A stretch of 11,297 nucleotides of DNA, from positions 5,078 through 16,374 of the forward strand of contig DIHI01000097.1 of the NCBI GenBank assembly GCA_002420085.1. Reading direction: 5' to 3'. The stretch's first letter is position 1; each line of letters opens with the position of its first letter. The position numbers were made by a program, and so were the translations under genes. Positions 1 to 7,295 of this stretch are shown here, piece by piece. This stretch comes from Lysobacterales bacterium UBA5700. GTDB taxonomy: Bacteria > Pseudomonadota > Gammaproteobacteria > Xanthomonadales > Xanthomonadaceae. Below the pieces are notes generated by a model that was given only the letters and a program-made list of their open reading frames with translations, did not search any database and was not told where the DNA came from.

Positions 1-55
1 GGGCATTTCCCGAACACCGGCAAGAACAGCGAACGATCGCACAGCAAACGATTGC

Positions 56-2104
56 TCAGTAGGTCCAGGTCGCTCCGAGCAGCACCTGGAGCGGCGCGCC
101 GAGTTGACCGACTCCACCGAGGGCATTGGCGACGTAGTCGTTGTCGAACAGGTTCTCGGCCGCCACGTGCAGCCTCAGTCGATCGTTGACCTGGTAGGCG
201 ACCGAGGCGTCGATGACCGTGTGCGACGACAACCGGGTTTCATTGCTGGCGTCCTGGAAGCGGGTTCCAAGATGACGACCACGCACGGTCACATCCCAGT
301 TCGCATCACGCCAGGACAGGGCGGCCGAGCCGAAATGCCGGGGCACACCTTCGTTGCGGTTACCGATCAGACTGGGGTCGTCGAGGTTGTCGATGATCTC
401 GGCATCGGTGTAGATGTAGCCGAAATCGAACTGCCAGTGGCTGTCGATGGCGAGACTGTTGATCAACTCGATGCCACGACTGCGCACTTCGCCGATGTTC
501 GCGTTGAGCAGGGTGAATGGCCGGAAGGCCACGACCACACCACCGACCAGGTTGTCGATGTCATTGCGGAACAGATTGATCTGCGAGGTCAGCGGACCAA
601 CCCGCAGGTCGAGCCCGATCTCGCCGCCGGACAGGGTTTCCGGTTCGAGTTGCGGGTTTGGCAGACCGACGAAGGTCGATGTACCGAAGCGCCGGTAAAG
701 TTCAGCCAGGGTCGGCGCCCGGAAGCCGCGATACCAGGCACTGCGGATCGCGACACCATCGGCAAGCTGGTAGCGGGCGGCGAGACGCGGGTTGAAGCGG
801 TCGAAATCGTTGTCCTCGAAGCGGGTTTCCACGCCATCGGTGACGATCCGACCGGCGCTGATCCGATAGTCGTCATAGCGCACGGTGGCCAGCAGTTCGA
901 TGGCCTCGATCGGGCGATAGCTCAACTCGCCGAAAATGCCCAACGAACGCTGCTGGCCACGGGCATCCTGATCGAGAAACCGGCTGCCATCGGCGCGAAA
1001 GATGGTCTGTTGGTCCTCACCTTCGATCCGACGGAAATCGATCCCGACCGCCACGCTCGGCACGGCGGCACTGAGCCAGCCTGACCAGACCAGGGATGCA
1101 CCGAGATCCTCGGCAGGCGTGGCATGGCGGTTGGAGACGAATTCGGCATCGCGCGAGCCGAACACGCTCAGGCTGGTATTGTCGGTGTCGAACTGCTCGT
1201 CGAGCAGGAAGACGCTGGCTTGCAGGCGTTGATCATCGGCCAGGGCGGCATCCAGACCGATGGTCAGATCGGCGGTGCGAGTGTGGCTGACGCTCAGTTC
1301 GGTGGCACCGTCGCGGTTCTGGTTGAGATAGTTGCCACGGGCGTAAAGCAGAACCTCGGGACTGGCTTCGTACTCCAAGCGGATCGAGGCGCTCGACAGC
1401 GCTGAGCCGGCCTTGCGATCGATCGCGCCGCGTTGTTCGCGGACCACCGGAATGTAGCCATCGGTATCGAAGCGATCGACGCTCAGTCCGGCACGTAGGC
1501 CATCGGCCAGTGAACCGGCTGCGAAGGCGCCGGCCTCGTAGGTGGCGTCGGTGCCGCCGCGACCGGTCAACTCGAAACGCGCCTGATCGTCGATCCGGCG
1601 CGTCACGATATTGATCGTGCCGCCCATGGCATAGGCACCGAACACACTGGAACTGGCACCGCGAATGATCTCGATCCGTTCGATGTTGTGCTTGGGAACC
1701 CGGTTCCAAAAAACATTGCCGAAGTAGGCGCCGTTCATCGGTACACCATCGAGCAGAACCAGGGTGCGGGTGCCATTGTCGCCCAGCCCCAGGCCACGCA
1801 TCGACACGCTCGGATTGGCCGGAAAACCGATCGTGCTGTTCAGGTCCGGCAACTGGATGCCGACGACGGTTCGCAGCAGTTCATCGAGTGTCCGTCCCGG
1901 TGAGGACTCGATCGCTTGCCGGTCGATGATGGTGACGCTCAGCGGCAAGCGCTCGCTGTCGCGCGGACCGGCACGGCTGGCGCTGACCACGATCGCATCC
2001 AGCCGTTCGGCCGGGTCATCCGGCTCGGCCGAGCGGGCCGGTTCGGCCGGGACCGCCAATCCTGCGATCAGCAGGCAACCGACGGCGTGTTTGATGTGCT
2101 CCAT
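56..2104 (-). CDS. TonB-dependent outer-membrane receptor (BtuB/FepA-like fold), substrate unknown
   Basis: 682-residue outer-membrane receptor expected to import a scarce ligand (such as an iron chelate or cobalamin) using TonB-ExbBD energy. Residues 1-26 look like a Sec signal peptide ending ARSA. A TonB box-like DAIVVSA follows at 36-42. The plug domain comes next, with VLLDGVPMNG, IERIEIIRGASSSVFGAYAMGG and INIVTRR. The rest is a barrel with typical late motifs (IGEVRSRGIEL, ENLFDNDYV) and a C-terminal aromatic residue (TWTY), as expected for outer-membrane insertion. The start at 2104 is chosen because a strong AGGGGGGAG ribosome site lies 5 bases upstream and the signal peptide begins there. 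The same frame stays open to 2533, but that extension overlaps the upstream regulator gene and has no signal-peptide character. No cobalamin riboswitch was recognised in the leader, so vitamin B12 is not favoured over other ligands. Family is certain; ligand is not. Confidence 0.95.
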   Translation of the reverse strand: MEHIKHAVGCLLIAGLAVPAEPARSAEPDDPAERLDAIVVSASRAGPRDSERLPLSVTIIDRQAIESSPGRTLDELLRTVVGIQLPDLNSTIGFPANPSVSMRGLGLGDNGTRTLVLLDGVPMNGAYFGNVFWNRVPKHNIERIEIIRGASSSVFGAYAMGGTINIVTRRIDDQARFELTGRGGTDATYEAGAFAAGSLADGLRAGLSVDRFDTDGYIPVVREQRGAIDRKAGSALSSASIRLEYEASPEVLLYARGNYLNQNRDGATELSVSHTRTADLTIGLDAALADDQRLQASVFLLDEQFDTDNTSLSVFGSRDAEFVSNRHATPAEDLGASLVWSGWLSAAVPSVAVGIDFRRIEGEDQQTIFRADGSRFLDQDARGQQRSLGIFGELSYRPIEAIELLATVRYDDYRISAGRIVTDGVETRFEDNDFDRFNPRLAARYQLADGVAIRSAWYRGFRAPTLAELYRRFGTSTFVGLPNPQLEPETLSGGEIGLDLRVGPLTSQINLFRNDIDNLVGGVVVAFRPFTLLNANIGEVRSRGIELINSLAIDSHWQFDFGYIYTDAEIIDNLDDPSLIGNRNEGVPRHFGSAALSWRDANWDVTVRGRHLGTRFQDASNETRLSSHTVIDASVAYQVNDRLRLHVAAENLFDNDYVANALGGVGQLGAPLQVLLGATWTY

Positions 2105-2206
2105 TGCTGCTCCCCCCTGTTCGATGAATTGCGGTCGCACGATGGCCATGGCAACCTGCCCATGACCGGCGGGCCAAGATGCTGGCACGCGACGCTCGGA
2201 TTGGCG

Positions 2207-2225
2207 ATATGGCAAATCGCCGCAC
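2207..2225 (-). promoter_or_regulatory. 19-bp element shared with the regulator gene's leader (receptor copy)
   Basis: On the minus strand this reads GTGCGGCGATTTGCCATAT, 102 bases upstream of the receptor start codon. A copy with 16 of 19 identities, including the unbroken 11-mer GGCGATTTGCC, lies in the leader of the upstream regulator gene (3516-3534). Here the core is also part of a small dyad, GGCGAT at 2203-2208 and ATCGCC at 2216-2221. That the two are a common operator or promoter element is inference from the shared sequence and the adjacency of regulator and receptor. Confidence 0.4.
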
Positions 2226-2285
2226 TGAACGAGCACCGACAACCATCCCCGTCGCTGCGGCGCATGAAACTCGATGACCTGGAAG

Positions 2286-2326
2286 CGATATCGGGACAAA
2301 TCGATATCGGAACCGATATCGGGACA
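2286..2326. repeat. Cluster of three CGATATCG palindromes, candidate operator of the receptor gene
   Basis: The 8-bp palindrome CGATATCG occurs at 2286-2293, 2302-2309 and 2314-2321. The last two form a perfect inverted repeat, CGATATCGGAACCGATATCG (9-bp arms, 2-bp spacer), the size expected for a dimeric helix-turn-helix protein. The first and third are also part of a 13-bp direct repeat, CGATATCGGGACA (2286-2298 and 2314-2326). The cluster lies about 180-220 bases upstream of the receptor start, in the gap after the regulator gene. It does not match the Fnr (TTGAT-N4-ATCAA) or Crp (TGTGA-N6-TCACA) consensus. Regulatory role is inferred. Confidence 0.5.
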
Positions 2327-2344
2327 TCCGGCCAAGGGCAGCCA

Positions 2345-2400
2345 GGGCTGATCAGCGCGCGTCGATCGGACCGGCGTGCCCGCTCCGGGCTGATCAGCCC
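2345..2400. repeat. Repeated GGGCTGATCAGC palindromes around the regulator stop codon
   Basis: A perfect 14-bp palindrome, GGGCTGATCAGCCC, at 2387-2400 spans the regulator stop codon (2394-2396). Its first 12 bases recur exactly at 2345-2356. Each could fold into a 5-bp stem with a GATC loop in RNA, or be a protein-binding site in DNA. There is no following U-tract on either strand, so a classical intrinsic terminator is not supported. Confidence 0.4.
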
Positions 2401-3362
2401 GACCTGCCATCAGCGCGTGCTTCGCGATCGAGCAGGCAGTAGCGGTTTGCGCCACCGGCGCTGCGAACGATGACAATGCGTTCGGATCGGCGCAGCAGGC
2501 ACAGCACCCGGGTGACCGTGCTCCGGGTGGCACCGACGGCGGCCGCCAGTTGCGCGTGGGTGAGCCGCAGGTCGATCAGGGTGCCGCGGGGATGGCGTCG
2601 CCCCACCTGCTGGGCCAGACTGTGCAGCAGCGACAGGATTCGATCCTCGACGAAGGCTTCGGCACGAATCCGTGCCCAACGCTCCATCGATGCGATGCGT
2701 GCCCGCAGCGCAGCCTGGTATTCCGAATGGTGACTGGCCCGATGGCCTGGGATCACCAGCAGGCTACCTGCGGTATGACCGATCTGGGCCGCGTCCACCA
2801 CCGACCGTTCGGACTCGCAGATCACGGCTTCGCCAGGCCCGATGAAACCCAGCAGGAACTGTCTGCCTTCGGCATCGACGCCTTCCAGCGCCAACAGTCC
2901 GTTGCGGACGACGGCGACTTGGCCTTCGCGGATTCGGACCTGCTCACCCGCACGAAACACCCGTTGCTCGCGCTCGGGATGGACCGGACTGGCCAGGTTC
3001 GATCGAAGCCGATCCAGCACCCGACGGACGGCGCTCAGCATCTGATTCGAGGACGCAGCGGCATCGAGCATGGCCGCAGCACCCAGTTCGATGCCACGAC
3101 TGTGCAAGCGGGTATCGTGTGCCGGACTGACCCCGATCCACGCTCGGGCATGCAGCGGACAGGTCCGTGCAGCGGCTTCGAGTCCTCCGATATCCGCTGT
3201 CTCGACCAGGATCAGGTCAATCTCGGCACCCGGCCGCAGGTGTGATCGAATCGGGTCGAGACCGACGAGATCGGCAACCAGCACAGCCATGCCGATGGGT
3301 TCCGCAGCAAGCACAACCAGCCACTCCGACGCGGCGGCAACTCCAATGACCACGACCAGCAT
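2394..3362 (-). CDS. Crp/Fnr-type transcription regulator with an N-terminal degenerate receiver-like domain
   Basis: 322-residue DNA-binding regulator. Residues 1-120 follow the alternating strand/helix pattern of a CheY-like receiver (strands near 2-7, 25-30, 48-54, 73-79, 96-100). The normal phospho-acceptor Asp appears replaced by Glu54 (DLILVE), no acidic pair follows the first strand, and the conserved Lys after the fifth strand is missing; Ser79 matches the usual Ser/Thr. Residues about 130-205 resemble a shortened cyclic-nucleotide-type beta barrel without a recognisable phosphate-binding cassette and without an Fnr cysteine cluster. Residues about 235-312 are a Crp-type winged helix (LTHAQLAAAVGATRSTVTRVL). 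The start at 3362 is preceded by AGAAGGA at good spacing; the longer open frame to 3524 has no comparable site. It precedes the receptor gene on the same strand and may control it. The Crp/Fnr assignment is firm; the receiver assignment is by pattern and moderately sure; the signal is unknown. Confidence 0.85.
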   Translation of the reverse strand: MLVVVIGVAAASEWLVVLAAEPIGMAVLVADLVGLDPIRSHLRPGAEIDLILVETADIGGLEAAARTCPLHARAWIGVSPAHDTRLHSRGIELGAAAMLDAAASSNQMLSAVRRVLDRLRSNLASPVHPEREQRVFRAGEQVRIREGQVAVVRNGLLALEGVDAEGRQFLLGFIGPGEAVICESERSVVDAAQIGHTAGSLLVIPGHRASHHSEYQAALRARIASMERWARIRAEAFVEDRILSLLHSLAQQVGRRHPRGTLIDLRLTHAQLAAAVGATRSTVTRVLCLLRRSERIVIVRSAGGANRYCLLDREARADGRSG

Positions 3363-3515
3363 CAACGATCCTTCTTCCTGTCGGCGACACAGCCCGTTCG
3401 ACCGGGTAGCTTCCGACCCGGACGCAGCAGCACACTGCGATCGAAGCCACGCCAGCCGGATCCGGATCGATGTGCTGTACGGGATGCAGGCTAGCCGGCA
3501 GCGGTGTGGTCGCCA

Positions 3516-3534
3516 ATGCGGCAAATCGCCACAC
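3516..3534 (-). promoter_or_regulatory. 19-bp element shared with the receptor gene's leader (regulator copy)
   Basis: On the minus strand this reads GTGTGGCGATTTGCCGCAT, 153 bases upstream of the regulator start codon, and matches the receptor-leader element at 2207-2225 in 16 of 19 positions in the same orientation. It sits within a larger dyad with 7-bp arms GGTGTGG/CCACACC (3503-3509 and 3529-3535). If it is the regulator's own operator, the gene would be autoregulated; this is inference. The rest of the 258-bp region 3363-3620 shows no convincing sigma-70 promoter. Confidence 0.4.
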
Positions 3535-3587
3535 CGGAGACCGCAAGTCTGCTCGTGTTCGGCCCGTATGTCAGCTCTGCGGGATGG

Positions 3588-3601
3588 CTCTGGCGCCAGA
3601 G
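3588..3601 (-). other. 14-bp palindrome just downstream of nlpD (possible transcript-end hairpin)
   Basis: CTCTGGCGCCAGAG is a perfect palindrome 19 bases past the nlpD stop codon. As RNA it could form a 5-bp stem with a GCGC loop. No U-tract follows, so it is at best a 3'-end stabilising or factor-dependent termination structure. Confidence 0.25.
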
Positions 3602-3620
3602 TCTGGGCGCGGCGTGTGGC

Positions 3621-4517
3621 TCAGCGGCGAGGCAACAGCGGGATGGGATCGACCGGCTTGCCGTTGCGACGGATCTCGAAGTGCAGCATGTCGCGACTGG
3701 CACCGGTACGGCCCATCTCGGCGATCGTCTGTCCGGCTTTCACCGCCTCGCCCTCGACCACCAGACGACGACGATTGTGGCCATAGGCCGAGAGCCACTC
3801 GTCGCTGTGTTTGACGATCACCAGTTCGCCGAAGCCGACCAGACCCGAACCGGAATACACCACGACTCCATCGGCACTGGCCCGCACCGGCTGACCAGCC
3901 GTCCCGGCGATGTCCAGCCCCTGTCGAGTCTGGTCACCGCTGACGAAGCGACCGATGATCTGGCCGTCGGTCGGCCAGCGCCAGGCAATGGCACCCACTG
4001 GGCGCGGCACGGGGGCACTTGGGTTGCTGGCCGGTGGCGGCTGGCTGACGGTCTGCGGCGGGGGGGTCGGCCGTGGCGCCGGCTGTTGCGGTGCCGGCCG
4101 TTGTGGTGCCGGCCGTTGCGGCGCCGTCTGCGGTCGGGCCGGTGGTGGCGGCCGCGTCGTCGAGGAGGATCCGGCCCTGGGCGGCGGCCGACCGGCGGCA
4201 GTCGGGGATCGGCCATTGTCGGGGTGCAGTCGCAGAACCTGGCCCGGATAGATCGTGTACGGAGCGGGGATCCGGTTCCAACGTGCCAGATCGCGATAGT
4301 CGAGACCGTGCCGGAAGGCGATGCCGTACAGGGTATCGCCGCGGATCACCCGGTAACTGGCGGCATTCGGCAGCGCCGGAGTCTGCGAGCCGACCGGTGG
4401 CGAGCGATCGCGTTGCACGACATTGGCACGACCACAGGCCGAAACCGCGATGGCCAAGGCTAGCGTGAGCCCGACCAGCCGCGTGGCTGCCGCCAAGCCG
4501 CCCGCAGACGCGATCAC
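3621..4517 (-). CDS. nlpD: NlpD-type lipoprotein, LysM plus degenerate M23 (LytM) domain; amidase activator
   Basis: 298-residue outer-membrane lipoprotein. In characterised relatives NlpD activates the amidase AmiC to split septal peptidoglycan. A lipobox VSAC puts the lipidated Cys at residue 28. A LysM domain covers about 54-98 (YRVIRGDTLYGIA to YPGQVLRL). A Pro/Ala/Gln-rich linker spans about 105-175. The M23/LytM domain fills 179-298. It is catalytically degenerate as in E. coli NlpD: the metal His of HxGxD is Arg198 (Asp202 kept) and the first His of HxH is Met277 (His279 kept), so it should act as an activator, not a hydrolase. The GTG start at 4517 overlaps the yqaA stop (GTGA) with GGAG 8 bases upstream, indicating translational coupling; an open frame to 4937 is only a shadow of yqaA. 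No rpoS follows. Confidence 0.95.
   Translation of the reverse strand: MIASAGGLAAATRLVGLTLALAIAVSACGRANVVQRDRSPPVGSQTPALPNAASYRVIRGDTLYGIAFRHGLDYRDLARWNRIPAPYTIYPGQVLRLHPDNGRSPTAAGRPPPRAGSSSTTRPPPPARPQTAPQRPAPQRPAPQQPAPRPTPPPQTVSQPPPASNPSAPVPRPVGAIAWRWPTDGQIIGRFVSGDQTRQGLDIAGTAGQPVRASADGVVVYSGSGLVGFGELVIVKHSDEWLSAYGHNRRRLVVEGEAVKAGQTIAEMGRTGASRDMLHFEIRRNGKPVDPIPLLPRR
4081..4125 (-). repeat. Three 15-bp tandem repeats in the nlpD linker
   Basis: Three near-identical 15-base units (plus-strand form GGCCGTTGCGGTGCC with one or two changes) at 4081-4095, 4096-4110 and 4111-4125 encode repeated PAPQ(R/Q) units in the flexible linker between LysM and LytM domains. The copy number keeps the reading frame, so variation would change linker length without breaking the protein. 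Confidence 0.8.
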
Positions 4518-5098
4518 CCCCGCCACTCCATGACCAGCAGGGCGGCCATGATCGCCGCTGCAACGATCCACCCGAGTGCCTCGATGTAGCGACGCAGGGT
4601 TCGCTCCAGCCGCTCGCCGCCCCAGGCGACCAGGCCAGCAACCAGGAAGAATCGACCACCGCGACCGATCAGCGAGGCCAGGGTGAACGGTAACAGGGCG
4701 ATCCCGGCCGCCCCGGAGGCAATCGTGAATATCTTGTAGGGGATCGGCGTGAATCCGGCGACAAACACGATCCAGAAGCCATAGCGCTCGAACAGTGCCT
4801 GCACGCGGTAATAGGTCGGCGTCCAGCCAAGCCGCTCGATCATCGGCCAGATCGCATCCAGGGCATAACTGCCCAAGGCATAGCCGAGCAGGCCGCCGAG
4901 CACCGAGGCGATCGTGCAGATCGCGGCGAAACGCCACCAGCGCTGTGGTCGCGCCAGGGTCATCGGCGCCAGCATCACGTCCGGCGGGATCGGAAAGATC
5001 ACCGACTCGGCGGCACTCATCGCCGCCAGATAGCCGGGCGCATGGTGGTGGCCCGCCCAGCGCAGGGCACGGTCGTAGATCGGTCCGAACAGTTTCAT
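4514..5098 (-). CDS. yqaA: YqaA-like DedA/SNARE-associated family inner-membrane protein
   Basis: 194-residue polytopic membrane protein of the DedA/VTT superfamily. Some characterised DedA members move polyprenyl or phospholipid carriers or affect membrane homeostasis; the YqaA branch is little studied. Seen in the sequence: the amphipathic entry segment with AAESVIFPIPPD (residues 29-40), a hydrophobic segment at about 57-78, the family motif GFTPIPYKIFTIASGAAG (115-132), and a C-terminal membrane segment at about 174-190. The start at 5098 has GGAG 5 bases upstream. It lies 10 bp after the pcm stop and overlaps the nlpD GTG start. The gene order pcm-yqaA-nlpD is common in gammaproteobacteria, which supports the call. 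An open frame continuing to 5347 runs through pcm and is not used. Confidence 0.9.
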   Translation of the reverse strand: MKLFGPIYDRALRWAGHHHAPGYLAAMSAAESVIFPIPPDVMLAPMTLARPQRWWRFAAICTIASVLGGLLGYALGSYALDAIWPMIERLGWTPTYYRVQALFERYGFWIVFVAGFTPIPYKIFTIASGAAGIALLPFTLASLIGRGGRFFLVAGLVAWGGERLERTLRRYIEALGWIVAAAIMAALLVMEWRG

Positions 5099-5108
5099 CG
5101 CCACTCCA

Positions 5109-5789
5109 TCATGCCAGTCCGGCCAGCAAGGGCACGAACACCACCGGGCCAAGCCGCTCATGTTCGAGCGTGGCGCCGTTCTTGTGGATCCTGACCAGTT
5201 CCTGCTCACGCCCGGCGCCGACCGGTGCCACCAGTACGCCGCCATCGGCCAACTGCGCCAGCAATGCCGGCTCGATGCCGGCACCGGCGGCCGTGACCAG
5301 GATGGCATCGAACGGCGCAGCATCGGCCCAGCCGATCCGACCGTCATCGTGACGCACCCGGATGGTGTCGATCCCGAGCCGGCGAAATCGCCGCCGCGCC
5401 TGACGCAGCAATTCGTCGATGCGCTCGACTGAATACACCGATTCGATCAGCATCGCCAGGACGGCGGCCTGATAGCCGGAGCCGGTGCCGATTTCCAACA
5501 CCCGTGCCGGCAGACCGCGCTCGATCAGGGCTTCAGTCATCCGCGCGACCACCCACGGTTGGCTGATGGTCTGGCCGCGACCGATCGGCAGGGCGGTGTC
5601 CTCGTAAGCGCGCGAGGCCAATGCCTCGTCGATGAACAGATGCCTCGGCAGAGTACGGATCGCGGTCAGCACGCGCTCGTCGCGAATGCCGCCCTCGTTG
5701 CGCAGGCGTTCGACCAGACGATCGCGCGCCCGCTGCGAGGTCATGCCGAGGCCACTGGTGTCGGGCTGGAGTCGGAATGTCGGGGTCAT
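5109..5789 (-). CDS. pcm: Protein-L-isoaspartate O-methyltransferase
   Basis: 226-residue cytoplasmic repair enzyme that methylates L-isoaspartyl residues in aged proteins with S-adenosylmethionine so they can revert to aspartate. Visible motifs are the PIMT signature [19 protein letters not shown] (66-84), the SAM-binding motif [11 protein letters not shown] (97-106), FDAILVTAA, and the C-terminal GPVVFVPLL. Length is slightly above the roughly 208 residues of E. coli Pcm because of about 16 extra N-terminal residues; an internal Met16 ([10 protein letters not shown]) aligns with the usual beginning. Start 5789 is preferred because it overlaps the surE stop (ATGA) and has GAGGAG 4 bases upstream. 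Co-transcribed with surE, a very common pairing. Confidence 0.96.
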   Translation of the reverse strand: MTPTFRLQPDTSGLGMTSQRARDRLVERLRNEGGIRDERVLTAIRTLPRHLFIDEALASRAYEDTALPIGRGQTISQPWVVARMTEALIERGLPARVLEIGTGSGYQAAVLAMLIESVYSVERIDELLRQARRRFRRLGIDTIRVRHDDGRIGWADAAPFDAILVTAAGAGIEPALLAQLADGGVLVAPVGAGREQELVRIHKNGATLEHERLGPVVFVPLLAGLA

Positions 5790-6565
5790 GGCGCTCCTCG
5801 CAGACCGTCGGCGAGGCCACCAACCCAGGACGCCACCTTTTCCAGCGCCTGGTAGCGGGTCAGATCGACATGGATCGGGGTGATCGAAACGAAACCGCGA
5901 CGCACGGCATCGAAGTCGGTACCCGGACCGGCATCCTGCTCGGGACCGGGCGGCCCGATCCACCACAACGGCCGACCGCGCGGATCGAACTGCTCGACAC
6001 AGGGCTCGGCACGATGGCGATGGCCGAGCCGGGCGACCTCGAAACCGGCGATCTCGTGCCACGGCAGATCCGGGACATTGACGTTCAGGATGGTATCGGC
6101 CGGCAGCGGGTCGAGCGCCAGACGGGTCATGATCGCCAGGGCAGCCCGGGCACCGGACTGGAAGTGGCGGCCACCGCCCTCGCGGTACGACAGCGATACG
6201 GCGATCGCCGGCAAGCCCAGGAAGCGACCCTCCATCGCTGCCGCGACCGTGCCCGAGTAGATCACGTCATCACCCAGGTTGGGGCCCGCGTTGATGCCGG
6301 AAACCACGATATCCGGCTCCCGATCGAGCAGGCCGGCCAGTGCCAGATGCACGCAGTCGGTCGGCGTGCCATCGACGCGCCAGACGTTCGGTGCCACCGG
6401 CACGGCCCGAATCGGTCGGTCCAGGGTCAGGGAGTTGCTCGCCCCCGAGCGGTCGCGATCCGGCGCAACCAGCACGACATCATGGCCCGCCTCCCTGAGT
6501 GTGGCGGCAAGACAAAGGATTCCCGGCGCCTCCACGCCATCGTCGTTACTGACCAGTACGCGCAT
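5786..6565 (-). CDS. surE: 5'/3'-nucleotidase SurE
   Basis: 259-residue metal-dependent nucleoside monophosphate phosphatase linked to stationary-phase survival; it usually forms dimers or tetramers in the cytoplasm. The N-terminal [16 protein letters not shown] carries metal ligands Asp8 and Asp9. [10 protein letters not shown] holds the conserved Ser (Ser40) and VSGINAGPN the conserved Asn92. [13 protein letters not shown] and [10 protein letters not shown] are further family signatures. Length is typical (253 in E. coli). Start 6565 has GGAG 5 bases upstream and gives the canonical N-terminus; the longer open frame to 6679 crosses the divergent intergenic region. First gene of the surE-pcm-yqaA-nlpD operon. 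In many gammaproteobacteria truD lies directly upstream on the same strand; here two other genes intervene. Confidence 0.97.
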   Translation of the reverse strand: MRVLVSNDDGVEAPGILCLAATLREAGHDVVLVAPDRDRSGASNSLTLDRPIRAVPVAPNVWRVDGTPTDCVHLALAGLLDREPDIVVSGINAGPNLGDDVIYSGTVAAAMEGRFLGLPAIAVSLSYREGGGRHFQSGARAALAIMTRLALDPLPADTILNVNVPDLPWHEIAGFEVARLGHRHRAEPCVEQFDPRGRPLWWIGPPGPEQDAGPGTDFDAVRRGFVSITPIHVDLTRYQALEKVASWVGGLADGLRGAP

Positions 6566-6588
6566 GCGATCTCCAGCGAAGCGCGTCC

Positions 6589-6615
6589 ATGATACCGGAT
6601 GACCCGCATGGTCAC
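6589..6615 (-). promoter_or_regulatory. Candidate sigma-70 promoter of the surE operon
   Basis: On the minus strand a TATCAT hexamer (6589-6594, 5 of 6 to TATAAT) follows GTGACC (6610-6615, 4 of 6 to TTGACA) after a 15-base spacer, which is short. The start point would fall near 6582, leaving a leader of roughly 17-20 bases to surE. It lies in the 107-bp gap between divergent surE and the Smr-domain gene, where a promoter for each is expected. No equally good plus-strand promoter was found. Confidence 0.35.
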
Positions 6616-6672
6616 GGCAGATGGCTGCCGCAACCGGGTGACCGGAGCGCCACAAGCAGGTAGTCTGCCGAC

Positions 6673-7254
6673 ATGGCACCGTCGCGCAAACGCAGTCCTA
6701 AACCGATCTCGACCGAGGATGCCCGGCTGTTCCGGGAGGCGATCGGTCCGGTCCGTCGGATCGAAGCAGCGACCACGGTCGCCGCCATCGAACGGACGCC
6801 GGCACCCCCGGCGCTGGCCCGTCAGTTGCAGCGCGACGAGCACGCGGCGCTGCTGGAATCCCGGCATGGCGAGATCGACGGCGACCTGCTCGACGGCAAC
6901 GAACCCCTGGCCTATCGCCGCGAGCATGTGCCGCCACGGGTGCTGTCACGCCTCAAGCGAGCCGGCTATGCCGTAGAGGATGAACTCGACCTGCATCGGA
7001 TGACCGCGAATGCCGCCCGCGCCGCCCTGCGGCAGTTCTTCGCCGAGGCCCATCGCGAGCGCCGAAGCTGCCTGGCGATCATCCACGGCAAGGGACTGCG
7101 CTCGGAAGCCGGCACCCCGGTTCTGCGTCCGCTGGTCGCGGAATGGCTGCTCCATCGCGCCGACGTATTGGCCTTCACCTCGGCACCCGCAGCCCTGGGC
7201 GGAACCGGCGCGCTGCTGGTGCTGATCGACCGTCAGCGACGCCGGCCCGGCTGA
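6673..7254 (+). CDS. Smr-domain protein (SmrA/YdaL-like putative endonuclease)
   Basis: 193-residue protein with a basic, probably flexible N-terminal half and a C-terminal Smr (MutS2-related) domain at about 103-190. The domain has the key motifs: LDLH at 105-108, the loop HGKGLRS at 138-144, and a late [12 protein letters not shown] strand. In E. coli, SmrB uses DxH and HGxG-type residues to cut mRNA at collided ribosomes, and SmrA/YdaL has reported endonuclease activity. Length (187 in YdaL) fits a stand-alone Smr protein. It is the only plus-strand gene, diverging from surE and convergent with the small lipoprotein gene (41 bp between ends). The ribosome site upstream of 6673 is weak (AGG about 13 bases away), but no better start precedes it. 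The role in this organism is inferred from the family. Confidence 0.88.
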   Translation: MAPSRKRSPKPISTEDARLFREAIGPVRRIEAATTVAAIERTPAPPALARQLQRDEHAALLESRHGEIDGDLLDGNEPLAYRREHVPPRVLSRLKRAGYAVEDELDLHRMTANAARAALRQFFAEAHRERRSCLAIIHGKGLRSEAGTPVLRPLVAEWLLHRADVLAFTSAPAALGGTGALLVLIDRQRRRPG

Positions 7255-7295
7255 GCCCGATCACCCCGCGACTGCCGACAGCGACCAGCAGCCGA

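Noticed and set aside
104..1084. A 326-codon plus-strand open frame
   Set aside because: Antisense to the TonB receptor; the translation has no recognisable domain and no good ribosome site.
2105..2393. Cobalamin riboswitch in the receptor leader
   Set aside because: Some BtuB-type receptors have one, but no B12-box-like sequence or matching fold was recognisable in this 289-bp region.
4083..4125. Short regular repeats as a possible CRISPR array
   Set aside because: The 15-bp units are contiguous with no spacers, sit inside nlpD, and encode a Pro/Ala/Gln linker.
4518..4937. Longer nlpD start giving a 438-residue product
   Set aside because: The extension is a frame-shifted shadow of yqaA, would bury the lipoprotein signal peptide, and lacks the GTGA overlap with its well-placed ribosome site.
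7255..7295. Bidirectional terminator between the convergent Smr-domain and lipoprotein genes
   Set aside because: Only short scattered inverted repeats (CTGCCG/CGGCAG) are present, partly inside the lipoprotein gene, with no U-tract on either side.
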